Assembly: GCF_000633535.1 (NCBI RefSeq)
Contig: NZ_AYMR01000001.1
Coordinates: 236,007-300,006 of the forward strand
Direction: 5' to 3'
DNA from: Leifsonia aquatica H1aii
GTDB taxonomy: Bacteria > Actinomycetota > Actinomycetes > Actinomycetales > Microbacteriaceae
DNA length: 64,000 bases
Below are positions 18,929-27,887 of the stretch, piece by piece (within the stretch, counting starts at the first letter, position 1; the number at the start of each line of letters is the position of its first letter). Below the pieces are notes generated by a model. That model saw only the letters and a list, made by a program, of their open reading frames with translations. It was not told where the DNA came from and made no database searches. The position numbers and the translations under genes are program-made.

Positions 18929-20221
18929 TCAGGGCGCCAGCGTGGCGACCGCTTCGACGTGGTGGGTGTTCGGGAACAGGTCGAATGCCCGCAGTGAGCG
19001 CAGCGGGTAGCCGCGCTCGGCGAAGAACGCCAGGTCGCGGGCCAGGGCGACCGGGTCGCAGGCGACGTAGACGATCTGCGCGGGGCGCAGCGAAGCGATG
19101 GACTCGACCACGGCGCGCCCCGCCCCCGAGCGCGGCGGGTCGAGCACCACCGTGGCGGCCCGCAGCCGTGCCCGGTCCGCCGCGCTCGCCCCGGCGGCGA
19201 GGTCGGCGGCGAAGTGCTCGACGCGCGCCGTCACGGCGGCGGCGCCCACCCACTCGGCCAGGTTCTCGGCTGCATCGTCGGTCGCCGCCTCGTCGCTCTC
19301 GACCGAGGTGATCCGGAGCGTGGAGCCGAACTTGTCCCCCAGCGCCGCAGCGAGGAGCCCGACGCCGCCGTAGAGGTCGAGGTTCGCCGCGCGCGGGTCG
19401 AAGAGCGCCTCGTCCACGGCGTCCTGCACGGCTGCCGTGAGGGTCGCCGCGGCGCCGCGATGGACCTGCCAGAAACCGCGCGCATCCAGCCGGAACTCGC
19501 GGTCTCCGACGCGCTCGCGGATGGGCACGGGTCGCCGGCGCGGGCGTGCCAGCCGTTTGCCCGTGCGGACCGGCGCGTCGTTGACGAGCAGGTGTGCGGC
19601 ACCGGCTCCGGTGGCGACGATGTCGACCGACTCCGCCCCCGGGAACGTCTGGCCGAACGGTGCCGTCTCCTGGACCAGCTCGGTCGCGAGAGGGAGGGTG
19701 CGCACCGGGACGATCGTGTGGGTGCGCGCCGCATACGGCCCGACCCGGCCGTCCTCGCCGACCTGCAGCCGCACCCGGGTGCGCCACCCGGTGCCGTCCG
19801 GGGACTCGCCCGCGATCGGCTCCACCTCGACCCGGCCTCCGCTCGGGCCGACCGACGCGATCGTGTCGGCGTCGAAACGCGCCGTGCGCTGCAGGGCGTC
19901 CTCGATGACCCGGCGCTTCAGCTCGCGCTGGTGGTCGAGCCGGATGTGCCCGAACTCCGCTCCGCCGGCTCGCTGCCCGGGCGCGCGGTCGATGGAGGCC
20001 GCCTCCCACACGTGATCCTGCCGCTCCGGGGCCGGCTCGACGACCGCCACCGCCTCCCCCCGCCAGAAGCGATCATGGGTCCGGTCGGAGATCCGCGCGC
20101 GGATTCGCTCGCCCGGAAGGGTGTCGGGCACGAAGACGACCCGCCCTTCGTGGCGTGCGACGAACACGCCGCCGTGGGCGACGTTGGTAATGTCGAGGTC
20201 GACCTCATCGTTCTGGGGCAT
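18929..20221 (-). CDS. TrmA/RumA-like class I SAM-dependent RNA m5U methyltransferase
   Basis: 430 aa. An N-terminal TRAM domain (about residues 1-60) starts with VDLDITNVAHGGVFVARHEG. The SAM-binding site is LDLYGGVGLLAAALG. VVLDPPRSGAG and YVACDPVALARDL give the catalytic Cys region, and HHVEAVATL holds the final Glu. The family iron-sulfur region, normally with CGGC, reads RAGGAEFGH here, so the cluster ligands are lost. The start is the ATG at 20221. It is divergent from maf. The target RNA is not known. Confidence 0.88.
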   Translation of the reverse strand: MPQNDEVDLDITNVAHGGVFVARHEGRVVFVPDTLPGERIRARISDRTHDRFWRGEAVAVVEPAPERQDHVWEAASIDRAPGQRAGGAEFGHIRLDHQRELKRRVIEDALQRTARFDADTIASVGPSGGRVEVEPIAGESPDGTGWRTRVRLQVGEDGRVGPYAARTHTIVPVRTLPLATELVQETAPFGQTFPGAESVDIVATGAGAAHLLVNDAPVRTGKRLARPRRRPVPIRERVGDREFRLDARGFWQVHRGAAATLTAAVQDAVDEALFDPRAANLDLYGGVGLLAAALGDKFGSTLRITSVESDEAATDDAAENLAEWVGAAAVTARVEHFAADLAAGASAADRARLRAATVVLDPPRSGAGRAVVESIASLRPAQIVYVACDPVALARDLAFFAERGYPLRSLRAFDLFPNTHHVEAVATLAP

Positions 20222-20245
20222 CCTTCGAGCATCCCACAGGTGACC

Positions 20246-20881
20246 ATGCGCCTCTACCTCGCCTCCACCTCCCCCGCCCGGCTCGCGCTGCTGCGCGCCG
20301 CCGGTGTCGAGCCCATCGTCGTGCCGTCGCACGTCGACGAGCCGGCCGCCGTCGCCGCGGCCGAGGCCGAGCACGGCCCGCTCGGGCCGGCCGCGATGGT
20401 GCAGCTCCTCGCCCGGCTCAAGGCCGAGGCCGTCCGCGGCACCCTCGACGGGGAGCCGATCGACGGCTTGATCCTGGGCGGCGACTCCGCCTTCGCGATC
20501 GACGGCCTGATCCACGGCAAGCCCCATCGTCCCGACATCGCGCGGGAGCGTTGGCTCGCCCAGCGCGGCCGCACCGGCGTGCTGCACTCCGGTCACTGGC
20601 TGATCGACCATCGCGGCGGTCGCGAGAACCGCTCGGTCGGGGCGACCGCAGCGGCCGCGGTCAGCTTCGCCGACGTCACCGAGACCGAGATCGACGCCTA
20701 CGTCGCCAGCGGCGAACCGCTGGAGGTCGCCGGGGCGTTCACCATCGACAGCCTGGGCGGGCCGTTCATCACTCGCGTCGAGGGCGACCCGAGCACCGTG
20801 GTGGGGCTCTCGCTCGCCACACTGCGCGACCTCGTCCGCGAGCTCGGCGTCGAGTGGACGTCGCTCTGGAACCGCTTGTAG
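20246..20881 (+). CDS. maf: Maf-like nucleotide pyrophosphatase
   Basis: 211 aa. It begins MRLYLASTSPARLALLRAAG, the Maf signature, followed by the active-site segment LGGDSAFAIDG and AGAFTIDSLGG. Maf proteins hydrolyse non-canonical or modified nucleoside triphosphates to the monophosphate. The ATG at 20246 is used; a GTG 6 nt earlier is equally in frame. It sits between the acc genes as in mycobacteria (Rv3282). Confidence 0.92.
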   Translation: MRLYLASTSPARLALLRAAGVEPIVVPSHVDEPAAVAAAEAEHGPLGPAAMVQLLARLKAEAVRGTLDGEPIDGLILGGDSAFAIDGLIHGKPHRPDIARERWLAQRGRTGVLHSGHWLIDHRGGRENRSVGATAAAAVSFADVTETEIDAYVASGEPLEVAGAFTIDSLGGPFITRVEGDPSTVVGLSLATLRDLVRELGVEWTSLWNRL

Positions 20882-20906
20882 ACCCTCCAACCATCCGCAG
20901 TGCCAT

Positions 20907-20927
20907 TTTTGTGAGGATCGTCCAAAA
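20907..20927. promoter_or_regulatory. Palindrome upstream of accA3
   Basis: TTTTG (20907-20911) and CAAAA (20923-20927) are inverted with an 11-nt spacer, 20-40 bp upstream of the accA3 -10 box, in an otherwise GC-rich area. It could be an operator for a fatty-acid regulator. Arms of five bases are short, so this is tentative. Confidence 0.35.
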
Positions 20928-20946
20928 CCAGGGGTGCCCGGCGGCA

Positions 20947-20952
20947 TAGGCT
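20947..20952 (+). promoter_or_regulatory. Leaderless -10 box of accA3
   Basis: TAGGCT ends 8 nt before the GTG at 20961. Confidence 0.5.
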
Positions 20953-20960
20953 AGAGAACT

Positions 20961-22727
20961 GTGCCAGCCATCACCAAGGTCCTCATCGCAAACAGGGGCG
21001 AGATCGCCGTCCGCGTCATCCGTGCAGCTCAGGACAGTGGAGTCGGCTCCGTCGCCGTCTACGCCGACCAGGACCGCGACGCCCTCCATGTGAGGCTGGC
21101 CGACGAGGCCTACGCCCTCGAGGGCACCACGAGCGCCGAGACGTACCTCGTCATCGACAAGCTGCTCTCCATCGCCCGCCGGTCCGGCGCCGACGCCGTG
21201 CACCCGGGGTACGGCTTCCTCGCGGAGAACGCCGAGTTCGCCCGCGCCGTCATCGCCGCCGGCCTGACCTGGATCGGCCCCTCCCCCGAGGCGATCGAGC
21301 GCCTGGGAGACAAGGTCTCCGCACGCCACGTCGCCGAGAAGGTCGGTGCCCCGCTCGCACCGGGGACCCTCAACCCGGTCGCCGACGCCGCCGAGGTCCT
21401 CGAGTTCGTCGACCAGTACGGCCTCCCGGTCGCCATCAAGGCGGCCTTCGGCGGCGGCGGACGCGGACTCAAGGTCGCCCGCGAGCGCGACGAGGTCGCC
21501 GAACTGTTCGAGTCGGCCACCCGCGAGGCCATCGCCGCCTTCGGTCGCGGCGAGTGCTTCGTGGAGAAGTACCTGGACCAGCCGCGTCACGTCGAGACCC
21601 AGTGCCTCGCCGACGCCTACGGCAACGTCGTCGTCGTCTCCACCCGCGACTGCTCGCTTCAGCGCCGCCACCAGAAGCTCGTCGAGGAGGCACCCGCGCC
21701 GTTCCTCACGGCCGAGCAGACCGAGCAGCTCTACAGCGCGTCCAAGGCCATCCTCAAGGAGGTCGGCTACCAGGGAGCGGGCACCTGCGAGTTCCTCATC
21801 GGCAAGGACGGGACGGTGTCGTTCCTCGAGGTGAACACGCGCCTCCAGGTGGAGCACCCCGTCTCTGAGGAGGTCACCGGGATCGACCTGGTGCGCGAGC
21901 AGTTCCGGCTCGCCGAGGGCGGCGTGCTCGACTACGACGACCCGGCTCCGCGCGGCCACTCGTTCGAGTTCCGCATCAACGGCGAGGACGCCGGCCGCGG
22001 CTTCATCCCCTCGCCCGGGCCTGTGCACGTGTTCAAGCCCGCCGGCGGCCCCGGCGTGCGCGTCGACAGCGGCATCCAGGCGGGCGACGAGATCAGCGGC
22101 GCGTTCGACTCCATGCTCGCCAAGCTCATCGTCACCGGCTCCAGCCGCGAGGAGGCTCTCGAGCGCTCCCGCCGCGCCCTCGACGAGTTCGAGGTCGCCG
22201 GGCTCCCGACCGTCATCCCGTTCCACCGCGCCATCGTGCGCGACCCGGCCTTCGCCCCGCAGGACGGCGAGCCGTTCTCGATCTACACCCGCTGGATCGA
22301 GACCGAGTGGGTCAACGAGGTCGCGCCGTGGTCCGGCGAGCTGGGCGACCAGACGCCCGCCGAGCGCCGCAGCAGCGTCGTGGTCGAGGTCGAGGGCAAG
22401 CGCATCGAGGTGTCGCTCCCCGCGAAGCTCCTGACCGGCGCCGGCACGTCCGGCGCCCCGACCGCCCCCGCCCCGCGCCGGCGCAGCGGAGCCGGCGCCG
22501 TCGACACCGCGACCGGCGACTCGCTGACCGCTCCGATGCAGGCGACGATCGTCAAGGTCGCGGTCGCGGACGGCGACGAGGTCGTCAAGGGCGACCTGGT
22601 GCTCGTGCTCGAAGCCATGAAGATGGAGCAGCCCCTCACCGCCCACAAGGACGGCACGATCACCGGCATCAACGCCGCCGTCGGCGAGACCGTCTCGTCC
22701 GGCCACCTCCTCCTCAACATCGTCTAG
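20961..22727 (+). CDS. accA3: Acyl-CoA carboxylase alpha subunit AccA3 (biotin carboxylase + BCCP)
   Basis: 588 aa. Residues 1-450 are a biotin carboxylase with the ATP-grasp glycine loop [26 protein letters not shown] and [13 protein letters not shown]. After an Ala/Pro linker the C-terminal 80 residues form the biotinyl domain with [10 protein letters not shown], the biotinylated lysine being Lys554. It carboxylates biotin with ATP and bicarbonate for AccD5 and other carboxyltransferases. Length matches actinobacterial AccA3. A GTG start at 20961 fits the leaderless promoter. Confidence 0.96.
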   Translation: MPAITKVLIANRGEIAVRVIRAAQDSGVGSVAVYADQDRDALHVRLADEAYALEGTTSAETYLVIDKLLSIARRSGADAVHPGYGFLAENAEFARAVIAAGLTWIGPSPEAIERLGDKVSARHVAEKVGAPLAPGTLNPVADAAEVLEFVDQYGLPVAIKAAFGGGGRGLKVARERDEVAELFESATREAIAAFGRGECFVEKYLDQPRHVETQCLADAYGNVVVVSTRDCSLQRRHQKLVEEAPAPFLTAEQTEQLYSASKAILKEVGYQGAGTCEFLIGKDGTVSFLEVNTRLQVEHPVSEEVTGIDLVREQFRLAEGGVLDYDDPAPRGHSFEFRINGEDAGRGFIPSPGPVHVFKPAGGPGVRVDSGIQAGDEISGAFDSMLAKLIVTGSSREEALERSRRALDEFEVAGLPTVIPFHRAIVRDPAFAPQDGEPFSIYTRWIETEWVNEVAPWSGELGDQTPAERRSSVVVEVEGKRIEVSLPAKLLTGAGTSGAPTAPAPRRRSGAGAVDTATGDSLTAPMQATIVKVAVADGDEVVKGDLVLVLEAMKMEQPLTAHKDGTITGINAAVGETVSSGHLLLNIV

Positions 22728-22755
22728 CCGCGCGCGCCGGACGTGAACCGCTGGC

Positions 22756-22798
22756 AACGGAGGAGATCCGGCCCGAACCACCCCTGATCTCCTCCGTT
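22756..22798. terminator. 13-bp hairpin after accA3
   Basis: AACGGAGGAGATC (22756-22768) pairs perfectly with GATCTCCTCCGTT (22786-22798), loop 17 nt. It lies between the convergent accA3 and AbiEi-like genes and ends in TTTCC on the plus strand, so it probably acts as a terminator, possibly in both directions. The same arm recurs at 22828-22842 and 23791-23803. Confidence 0.6.
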
Positions 22799-22812
22799 TC
22801 CTGCACCTGCCG

Positions 22813-23646
22813 TCAGAACCGAGACGAGATTCCTCCGTTGCCGACAGCGGCTTCCACGGTGGAGACAACCGCATCGGCATCGTCCAGGACCTGGCGCGCC
22901 GTGAATCGGAGTCGACGGAGGCCCTGAAGCTCGAGCGCGGTGTCACGGAGACGATCTCGCTCGAACGAGGCCGGATCGGAATGGTAGGCGTAGCCGTCCA
23001 CTTCGACGTACAGCACACCGTCGATCCGGAAATCCACCCGGCCGACGCCGGGCACACCCACCTGCTGCTCGACGAGATGCTCCCGCGCCGCCAACCGTTG
23101 GCGCAGAATGGACTCGACACCGGAATCCGAACCCGGGCGTGCCATCGACGCGACGCGCCGTGATTCGGCCGGCTCAGCGCTGAAGATCTGCACCAGGCCA
23201 GGCAGAGTGGCCATGCCGGAGCCGAGGGCGGTGTCGAGCACGGCGATCGCCGTCTCCTCGTCGGAACAGCGCGCGACCGTACGGAGGCTGTCCGCCAACG
23301 ACGTGCGCCACAGCTCCGCATTCGGCTCGCTCGCGCCCCAGTGACGCACGCCCCCATCACCCGCCCGTCCTGCGTGCGGAGGAACTCGCAGGTGGAGCCG
23401 CGGGTCCGTACCTCCCCACAGCCCATAGCTGCGCGCCGCCGAGACGCACGACAGCCGACCGCCGTTGCGCAGGGCGGTCAGCGCAGTCGGGAGGATCCCG
23501 GGCAACGCGTACACGCCTCGTCGAGGTCGGACGAGGCGCCCGGCTGCGACCGCGTCGCTGACTGCGCGTTCACCGGCCCCGGCGATCCGGAGCTGGCGAG
23601 TGGTCGCGGCACCACCGACGGAATGGAGGAAGGACATCCACGGCAT
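22813..23646 (-). CDS. AbiEi-like N-terminal domain fused to a DUF559/Vsr-like nuclease fold
   Basis: 277 aa. Residues 1-60 resemble the winged-helix and RRGVYAL segment of AbiEi-type antitoxins (AVAAGRLVRPRRGVYALPG). Residues 190-270 have VDFRIDGVLYVEVDGYAYH followed by a basic RDRLRDTALE helix, the restriction-endonuclease-like core of DUF559 proteins. No AbiEii toxin gene is beside it. Role may be defence or housekeeping; unknown. The ATG at 23637 is an alternative start. The last codons contain a copy of the AACGGAGGA repeat. Confidence 0.75.
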   Translation of the reverse strand: MPWMSFLHSVGGAATTRQLRIAGAGERAVSDAVAAGRLVRPRRGVYALPGILPTALTALRNGGRLSCVSAARSYGLWGGTDPRLHLRVPPHAGRAGDGGVRHWGASEPNAELWRTSLADSLRTVARCSDEETAIAVLDTALGSGMATLPGLVQIFSAEPAESRRVASMARPGSDSGVESILRQRLAAREHLVEQQVGVPGVGRVDFRIDGVLYVEVDGYAYHSDPASFERDRLRDTALELQGLRRLRFTARQVLDDADAVVSTVEAAVGNGGISSRF

Positions 23647-23761
23647 GGTTCATGGTCGCGCCTGAGCCGGCACCCGTGCCGCCGCGTAGGAAATCTGTGG
23701 ATAAGCCACTCGTTGGGAACGGAGGCGATCGTTGGCTATACCCTGGCGGGTCGCAGGGAAG

Positions 23762-23799
23762 GGAGGAGATAGGCCGCCGGAACGGCCGGGATCTCCTCC
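23762..23799. terminator. Hairpin between the antiporter and AbiEi-like genes
   Basis: GGAGGAGAT (23762-23770) pairs with ATCTCCTCC (23791-23799). An inner GGCCG/CGGCC pairing (23772-23776 with 23783-23787) extends the stem. It shares the GATCTCCTCCGTT arm with the hairpin at 22756-22798. It lies about 50 bp downstream of the antiporter stop, so it is a probable terminator. Confidence 0.5.
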
Positions 23800-23851
23800 G
23801 TTGGCGGCAGGCGCGAGAGAGGGAGGGGAGGGGAGGCGCGGCAGGGCGCGG

Positions 23852-25516
23852 TCAGTTCTCGGGGGGTGAGACCTTGAGGGAGATGCTGATCTCGTCGGCG
23901 TCGAGGTTGGTGAGAGCCGCGGCGAGCACATCGGCGTCGAAGGTGCCGTCGTCGCGCGCGTCGAGCAGGGCGGTGCGCTGCGCGTGGAGGCGGTCGAGCG
24001 CGAACTTCTTCATGACCTCCATGTTCTCGGGGGTGCGCTCCCGCGACTCGGGAAGCGGGATGTGGCGGGCCGCGTCGTGGAGCATGGCCGACACGCGCTT
24101 GCGCTCGGCGGTCTCGCTCTCGGGGTCGACCTGCGCCGGCTTGAGCCACCTGAGCACCCAGCCGATCGTCCCGCCCTGGATGAGCAGCGAGCCGGCGGCG
24201 ACGAGGAACGCGATGAGGACGAGCACCTGCCGGCCAGGGGTGCCGGTCGGCAGGGTCTGCGCCGCCGCGACCGTGACCGCGCCACGCATCCCCGCCCACA
24301 CGACCACCGCGCCCTCGCGCCAGCCGAGGGGCGCGCCGGTGAAGTAGTCGATGTCCGCGAGCGTGCGCCGGATGCGCGTGGTGAAGCGACCGACGTCCTT
24401 CTCGGACGGCACGCGCCCCTTGCTGGGGCCGCCCTGCCGCACGAGTGCCGACGGATCGTTGTCGGCGTCGGCGATCCGCTGCTGCATGGTCTCCAGCCGC
24501 GGCTTCATCGCGGCGGTGCGCCGATGTCGGCGTCCGAGCGAGCGCAGCAGGGGCGCGACGTACGCCGCACGCACGACGATGGTCAGCAGCAGCGCGCCGG
24601 CCGCGACGAGGGCCGCCGGGCCGACGCCCTCATGCACCTCTTCGACCTCTTGGAGGATGCCGAACAGCTGGAGCCCCATCGTCAGGAACACGAGTCCCTC
24701 GAGCACCAGCTCGACCGTCTTCCAGTTCTGCGCGTCGGAGAGCCGGTGCTGCGGGGAGAGGACGCGCGGCGCGCGGCTGCCGGTGACGAGGCCCGCGACC
24801 ACCGCGGCGACAAGACCGGACGCGCCGAGGGCCTCCGCCGGCAGGGAGGCGACGAACGGGACGGTGAACGAGATCACCGTGTTGACGGTGGCGTCCTTCA
24901 CCCGCGCGCGCACGATGAGGTTGAGCCGCCCGACGGCCCAGCCCAACGCGACGGCGACGGCGACGGAGTAGGTGAAGGTCCAGATCACGGTGCCGACCGC
25001 GAACGACGCCGCCGCGGCCGCGATCGCCGCGCGCAGCAGCACCAGGGCCGTCGCATCGTTGAGCAGGCTCTCGCCTTCCAGGATGGCGACCACGCGCGGC
25101 GAGACGCCGCTGCGCTTGACGATGGAGGTCGCCACGGCGTCCGTGGGGCTGACGATGGCGCCGAGCGCGATCCCCCACGCCAGGCCGAGGCCCGGGATCG
25201 CCCACGAGAAGAACAGTCCGAGGATCACGGCGCTGAGAACGACCAGCAGCACGGAGAGCCCCCCGATGGCGGTGAACTCCCGTCGGAAGTTCATCGACGG
25301 CATCGACACCGACGCCGAATAGAGCAGGGGCGGGAGGATGCCCGCCAGGATCCACTCCGGCTCGATGTGCAGCGCGGGGACGAACGGCAGCAGGCTGACC
25401 AGGATGCCGACGACGACCAGGATCAGCGGGGAGGCGACCCCGAACTTGGGTCCGATCGTCGTCGCGGCGGCGATCGCCAGCACGGCGAGGACACCGACGA
25501 GGACTCCCATCTCCAT
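23852..25516 (-). CDS. Na+/H+ antiporter, CPA1/NhaP family
   Basis: 554 aa integral membrane protein with about 12 hydrophobic helices, then a cytoplasmic tail of about 150 residues rich in Arg and Glu. The key transport motif GAIVSPTDAVATSIV and LLNDATALVLLRAA contain the family aspartates. CPA1 proteins exchange Na+ or K+ for protons across the membrane. The start ATG 25516 is supported by a TAAGGT -10 box 7 nt upstream; an ATG 6 nt further in is possible. It lies 17 bp after the lpdA stop but has its own promoter. Confidence 0.9.
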   Translation of the reverse strand: MEMGVLVGVLAVLAIAAATTIGPKFGVASPLILVVVGILVSLLPFVPALHIEPEWILAGILPPLLYSASVSMPSMNFRREFTAIGGLSVLLVVLSAVILGLFFSWAIPGLGLAWGIALGAIVSPTDAVATSIVKRSGVSPRVVAILEGESLLNDATALVLLRAAIAAAAASFAVGTVIWTFTYSVAVAVALGWAVGRLNLIVRARVKDATVNTVISFTVPFVASLPAEALGASGLVAAVVAGLVTGSRAPRVLSPQHRLSDAQNWKTVELVLEGLVFLTMGLQLFGILQEVEEVHEGVGPAALVAAGALLLTIVVRAAYVAPLLRSLGRRHRRTAAMKPRLETMQQRIADADNDPSALVRQGGPSKGRVPSEKDVGRFTTRIRRTLADIDYFTGAPLGWREGAVVVWAGMRGAVTVAAAQTLPTGTPGRQVLVLIAFLVAAGSLLIQGGTIGWVLRWLKPAQVDPESETAERKRVSAMLHDAARHIPLPESRERTPENMEVMKKFALDRLHAQRTALLDARDDGTFDADVLAAALTNLDADEISISLKVSPPEN

Positions 25517-25523
25517 GCCGTGG

Positions 25524-25529
25524 ACCTTA
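25524..25529 (-). promoter_or_regulatory. Leaderless -10 box of the antiporter
   Basis: TAAGGT on the minus strand ends 7 nt before the ATG at 25516. Confidence 0.45.
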
Positions 25530-25532
25530 CCC

Positions 25533-26969
25533 TCAGAGGACGATGTGCATGGCGCGCGCGGCGTCGGAGATCGAGCCGGAGAGCGACGGGTAGACGGTGA
25601 AGGCGCGGGCGACCTGGTCGACCGTGAGACGGTGCTCCACGGCGAGCGCGAGCGGGAAGATCAGCTCGGACGCGCGCGGCGCGACGATGACCCCGCCGAT
25701 CACGGTGCCGGACCCGGTGCGGGCGAAGAGCTTCACGAACCCGTCGCGCAGGCCGAGCATCTTGGCCCGCGGGTTCGATTTGAGGGGCAGCTTGTAGATG
25801 TCGCCCTGGGCGATGCCGTCCTCGATCTGCTTCTGGTTCCAGCCGACCGTGGCGATCTCGGGCTGGGTGAAGATGTTCGAGGTCACATTGCGCAGCTCGA
25901 TCGGGTTGACCGCGTCTCCCATCGCGTGGAAGACGGCCGTGCGCCCCTGCATGGAGGCGACGGAGGCGAGCGGGAGCAGGTCGGAGCAGTCGCCGGCCGC
26001 GTAGATGTTCGGGATCGACGTGCGGGCGACCCGGTTGACGCGGATGTGCCCGGACGGCGCGAGCTGCACCCCGGCCTCCTCGAGCCCGATGCCGGCCGTG
26101 TTCGGCACGGATCCGACGGCCATGAGGCAGTGGCTGCCCTCGACCGTGCGTCCGTCCGACAGAGTGGCGACGACGCCGTTCTCGGTGCGCACCACCGAGT
26201 CGGCCCGGGACTTGGAGAGCACGTGCATGCCATTGCGCTTGAACACGTTCTCGATGACGCGGGCGGCGTCGGCGTCCTCCCCGGGGAGCACCTGGTCGCG
26301 TGACGAGATCAAGGTCACCTTCGAGCCGAGCGCCGTGTAGGCGGAGGCGAACTCCGCCCCGGTGACGCCGGAGCCGACCACGATGAGGTGCTCGGGCACG
26401 GCGGGGAGGTCGTAGAGCTGCGTCCAGGTGAGGATGCGCTCCCCGTCCGGGACGGCAGAGGGCAGCACGCGTGGGCTGGCGCCGACGGCGATGACGATCG
26501 TGTCGGCCTCCACCCGGTCGAAGTCGGTGCCGGTGCCGCCGCGGGCGGTGGAGACGATGAGCGCGCCGTCGCCGTCCAGGCGGCCCTCGCCGCTGACGAT
26601 GTTGACGCCCGAGCGCACGAGCTCGGCCCGCATGTCCTCCGACTGCTGCCGGGCGAGCCCCATCAGCCGCTTGTTGACGGCGGCCAGGTTCACCGTGAGG
26701 TCGGGGCGGACGGGCTTGCCGTGCGCGCCGCGGGTGTAGAACTGCACACCCAGGTCGGCGGCCTCGGCGATGGCGTTGGTGGCCTCGGCCGTGGCGATCA
26801 GGCTCTTCGAGGGGACGACGTCGGTGATGACGGCCGAACCGCCCACACCCGAGCGCTCGACCAGGGTCACGTCGGCTCCGAGCTGGGCGCCCGCGATCGC
26901 GGCTTCGTAGCCGCCCGGTCCGCCGCCGAGCACGGCGATGCGCTGTTTGCGCTCGAATTCAAAGGCCAT
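25533..26969 (-). CDS. lpdA: LpdA-like NAD(P)H:quinone oxidoreductase
   Basis: 478 aa flavoprotein disulfide reductase-fold protein. It has the FAD site VLGGGPGGYEAAIAGAQLG, the NAD(P) site VVGSGVTGAEFASAY and the second FAD segment NIYAAGDCSDLLPLASVA. The usual redox cysteine pair is absent: the position reads GGSAVITDVVPSK. This matches M. tuberculosis LpdA (Rv3303c), which reduces quinones rather than lipoamide. The start is the ATG at 26969. It lies beside pnp-pgm as in mycobacteria. Confidence 0.9.
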   Translation of the reverse strand: MAFEFERKQRIAVLGGGPGGYEAAIAGAQLGADVTLVERSGVGGSAVITDVVPSKSLIATAEATNAIAEAADLGVQFYTRGAHGKPVRPDLTVNLAAVNKRLMGLARQQSEDMRAELVRSGVNIVSGEGRLDGDGALIVSTARGGTGTDFDRVEADTIVIAVGASPRVLPSAVPDGERILTWTQLYDLPAVPEHLIVVGSGVTGAEFASAYTALGSKVTLISSRDQVLPGEDADAARVIENVFKRNGMHVLSKSRADSVVRTENGVVATLSDGRTVEGSHCLMAVGSVPNTAGIGLEEAGVQLAPSGHIRVNRVARTSIPNIYAAGDCSDLLPLASVASMQGRTAVFHAMGDAVNPIELRNVTSNIFTQPEIATVGWNQKQIEDGIAQGDIYKLPLKSNPRAKMLGLRDGFVKLFARTGSGTVIGGVIVAPRASELIFPLALAVEHRLTVDQVARAFTVYPSLSGSISDAARAMHIVL

Positions 26970-27041
26970 GGGCACTATTCTTCCGCATCCGGACGCGCCG
27001 ATGCGCATCCTGCCCGACCTGGACGGGATCACGGTGCTCAG

Positions 27042-27047
27042 TAGAGT
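27042..27047 (+). promoter_or_regulatory. Leaderless -10 box of the pnp gene
   Basis: TAGAGT ends 6 nt before the ATG at 27054. Confidence 0.55.
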
Positions 27048-27053
27048 TGGCTC

Positions 27054-27887
27054 ATGCTCGAAACGAACACGAACCCGCTCGACGACCCGCAGGCCGACCC
27101 GTTCGAGGTCGCCCGCCAGGCAGCGGAGCAGCTGGCTGAGAAGACCGGCGTCGAGAAGCACGACATCGCCCTCACCCTGGGCAGCGGATGGGGCAAGGCG
27201 GCCGATCTCATCGGCGAGACGACGGCGACCATCCCGGCCACCGAGATCCTCGGCTTCGGCAAGCCGGCGCTGGAGGGCCACGTCGGCACCCTGCGCTCGG
27301 TGCTTCTGCCGAGCGGCAAGCGCGCGCTCGTCATCGGCGCCCGCACGCACTATTACGAGGGCCACGGCGTCCGCCGGGTCGTGCACAGCGTGCGGACCGC
27401 CGCCGCCGCCGGTGCGACCACGATGATCCTGACCAACGGCGCGGGAGGCATCAAGGAGCACTGGAAGCCCGGCACCCCCGTGCTCATCAGCGACCACCTC
27501 AATCTGACGGCCGACTCCCCGCTCGAGGGCGCGACCTTCATCGACCTGACCGATCTGTACTCGAGCCGCCTGCGCGAGCTGGCGAAGTCGATCGACCCCT
27601 CCCTCGACGAGGGCGTGTACACGCAGTTCCGCGGACCGCACTACGAGACCCCGGCCGAGGTGCAGATGGCGAAGGCCATCGGCGGCCACATCGTCGGCAT
27701 GTCGACCGCGCTCGAGGCGATCGCCGCCCGGCAGGCCGGTATGGAGATCCTGGGCATGTCCCTGATCACCAATCTGGCCGCCGGCATCCAGAAGACCCCG
27801 CTGAGCCACGCCGAGGTCATCGAGGCCGGCCAGGCCGCCGAGCCGGTGATCAGCGCCCTGCTCGCCCGGATCGTGGCGGCGCTGTGA
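27054..27887 (+). CDS. deoD: Purine-nucleoside phosphorylase
   Basis: 277 aa trimeric-type PNP that splits purine (deoxy)nucleosides with phosphate into base and (deoxy)ribose-1-phosphate. It contains LGSGWGKAADLI, RTHYYEGHGVRRVV, LTNGAGGIKEHW and QFRGPHYETPAEV with the substrate-contacting Tyr/Glu region. Length is typical (265-290 aa). It is coupled to the next mutase by a GTGA overlap, and functions with adenosine deaminase and the nucleoside transporter downstream. The symbol follows mycobacterial usage. Confidence 0.94.
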   Translation: MLETNTNPLDDPQADPFEVARQAAEQLAEKTGVEKHDIALTLGSGWGKAADLIGETTATIPATEILGFGKPALEGHVGTLRSVLLPSGKRALVIGARTHYYEGHGVRRVVHSVRTAAAAGATTMILTNGAGGIKEHWKPGTPVLISDHLNLTADSPLEGATFIDLTDLYSSRLRELAKSIDPSLDEGVYTQFRGPHYETPAEVQMAKAIGGHIVGMSTALEAIAARQAGMEILGMSLITNLAAGIQKTPLSHAEVIEAGQAAEPVISALLARIVAAL

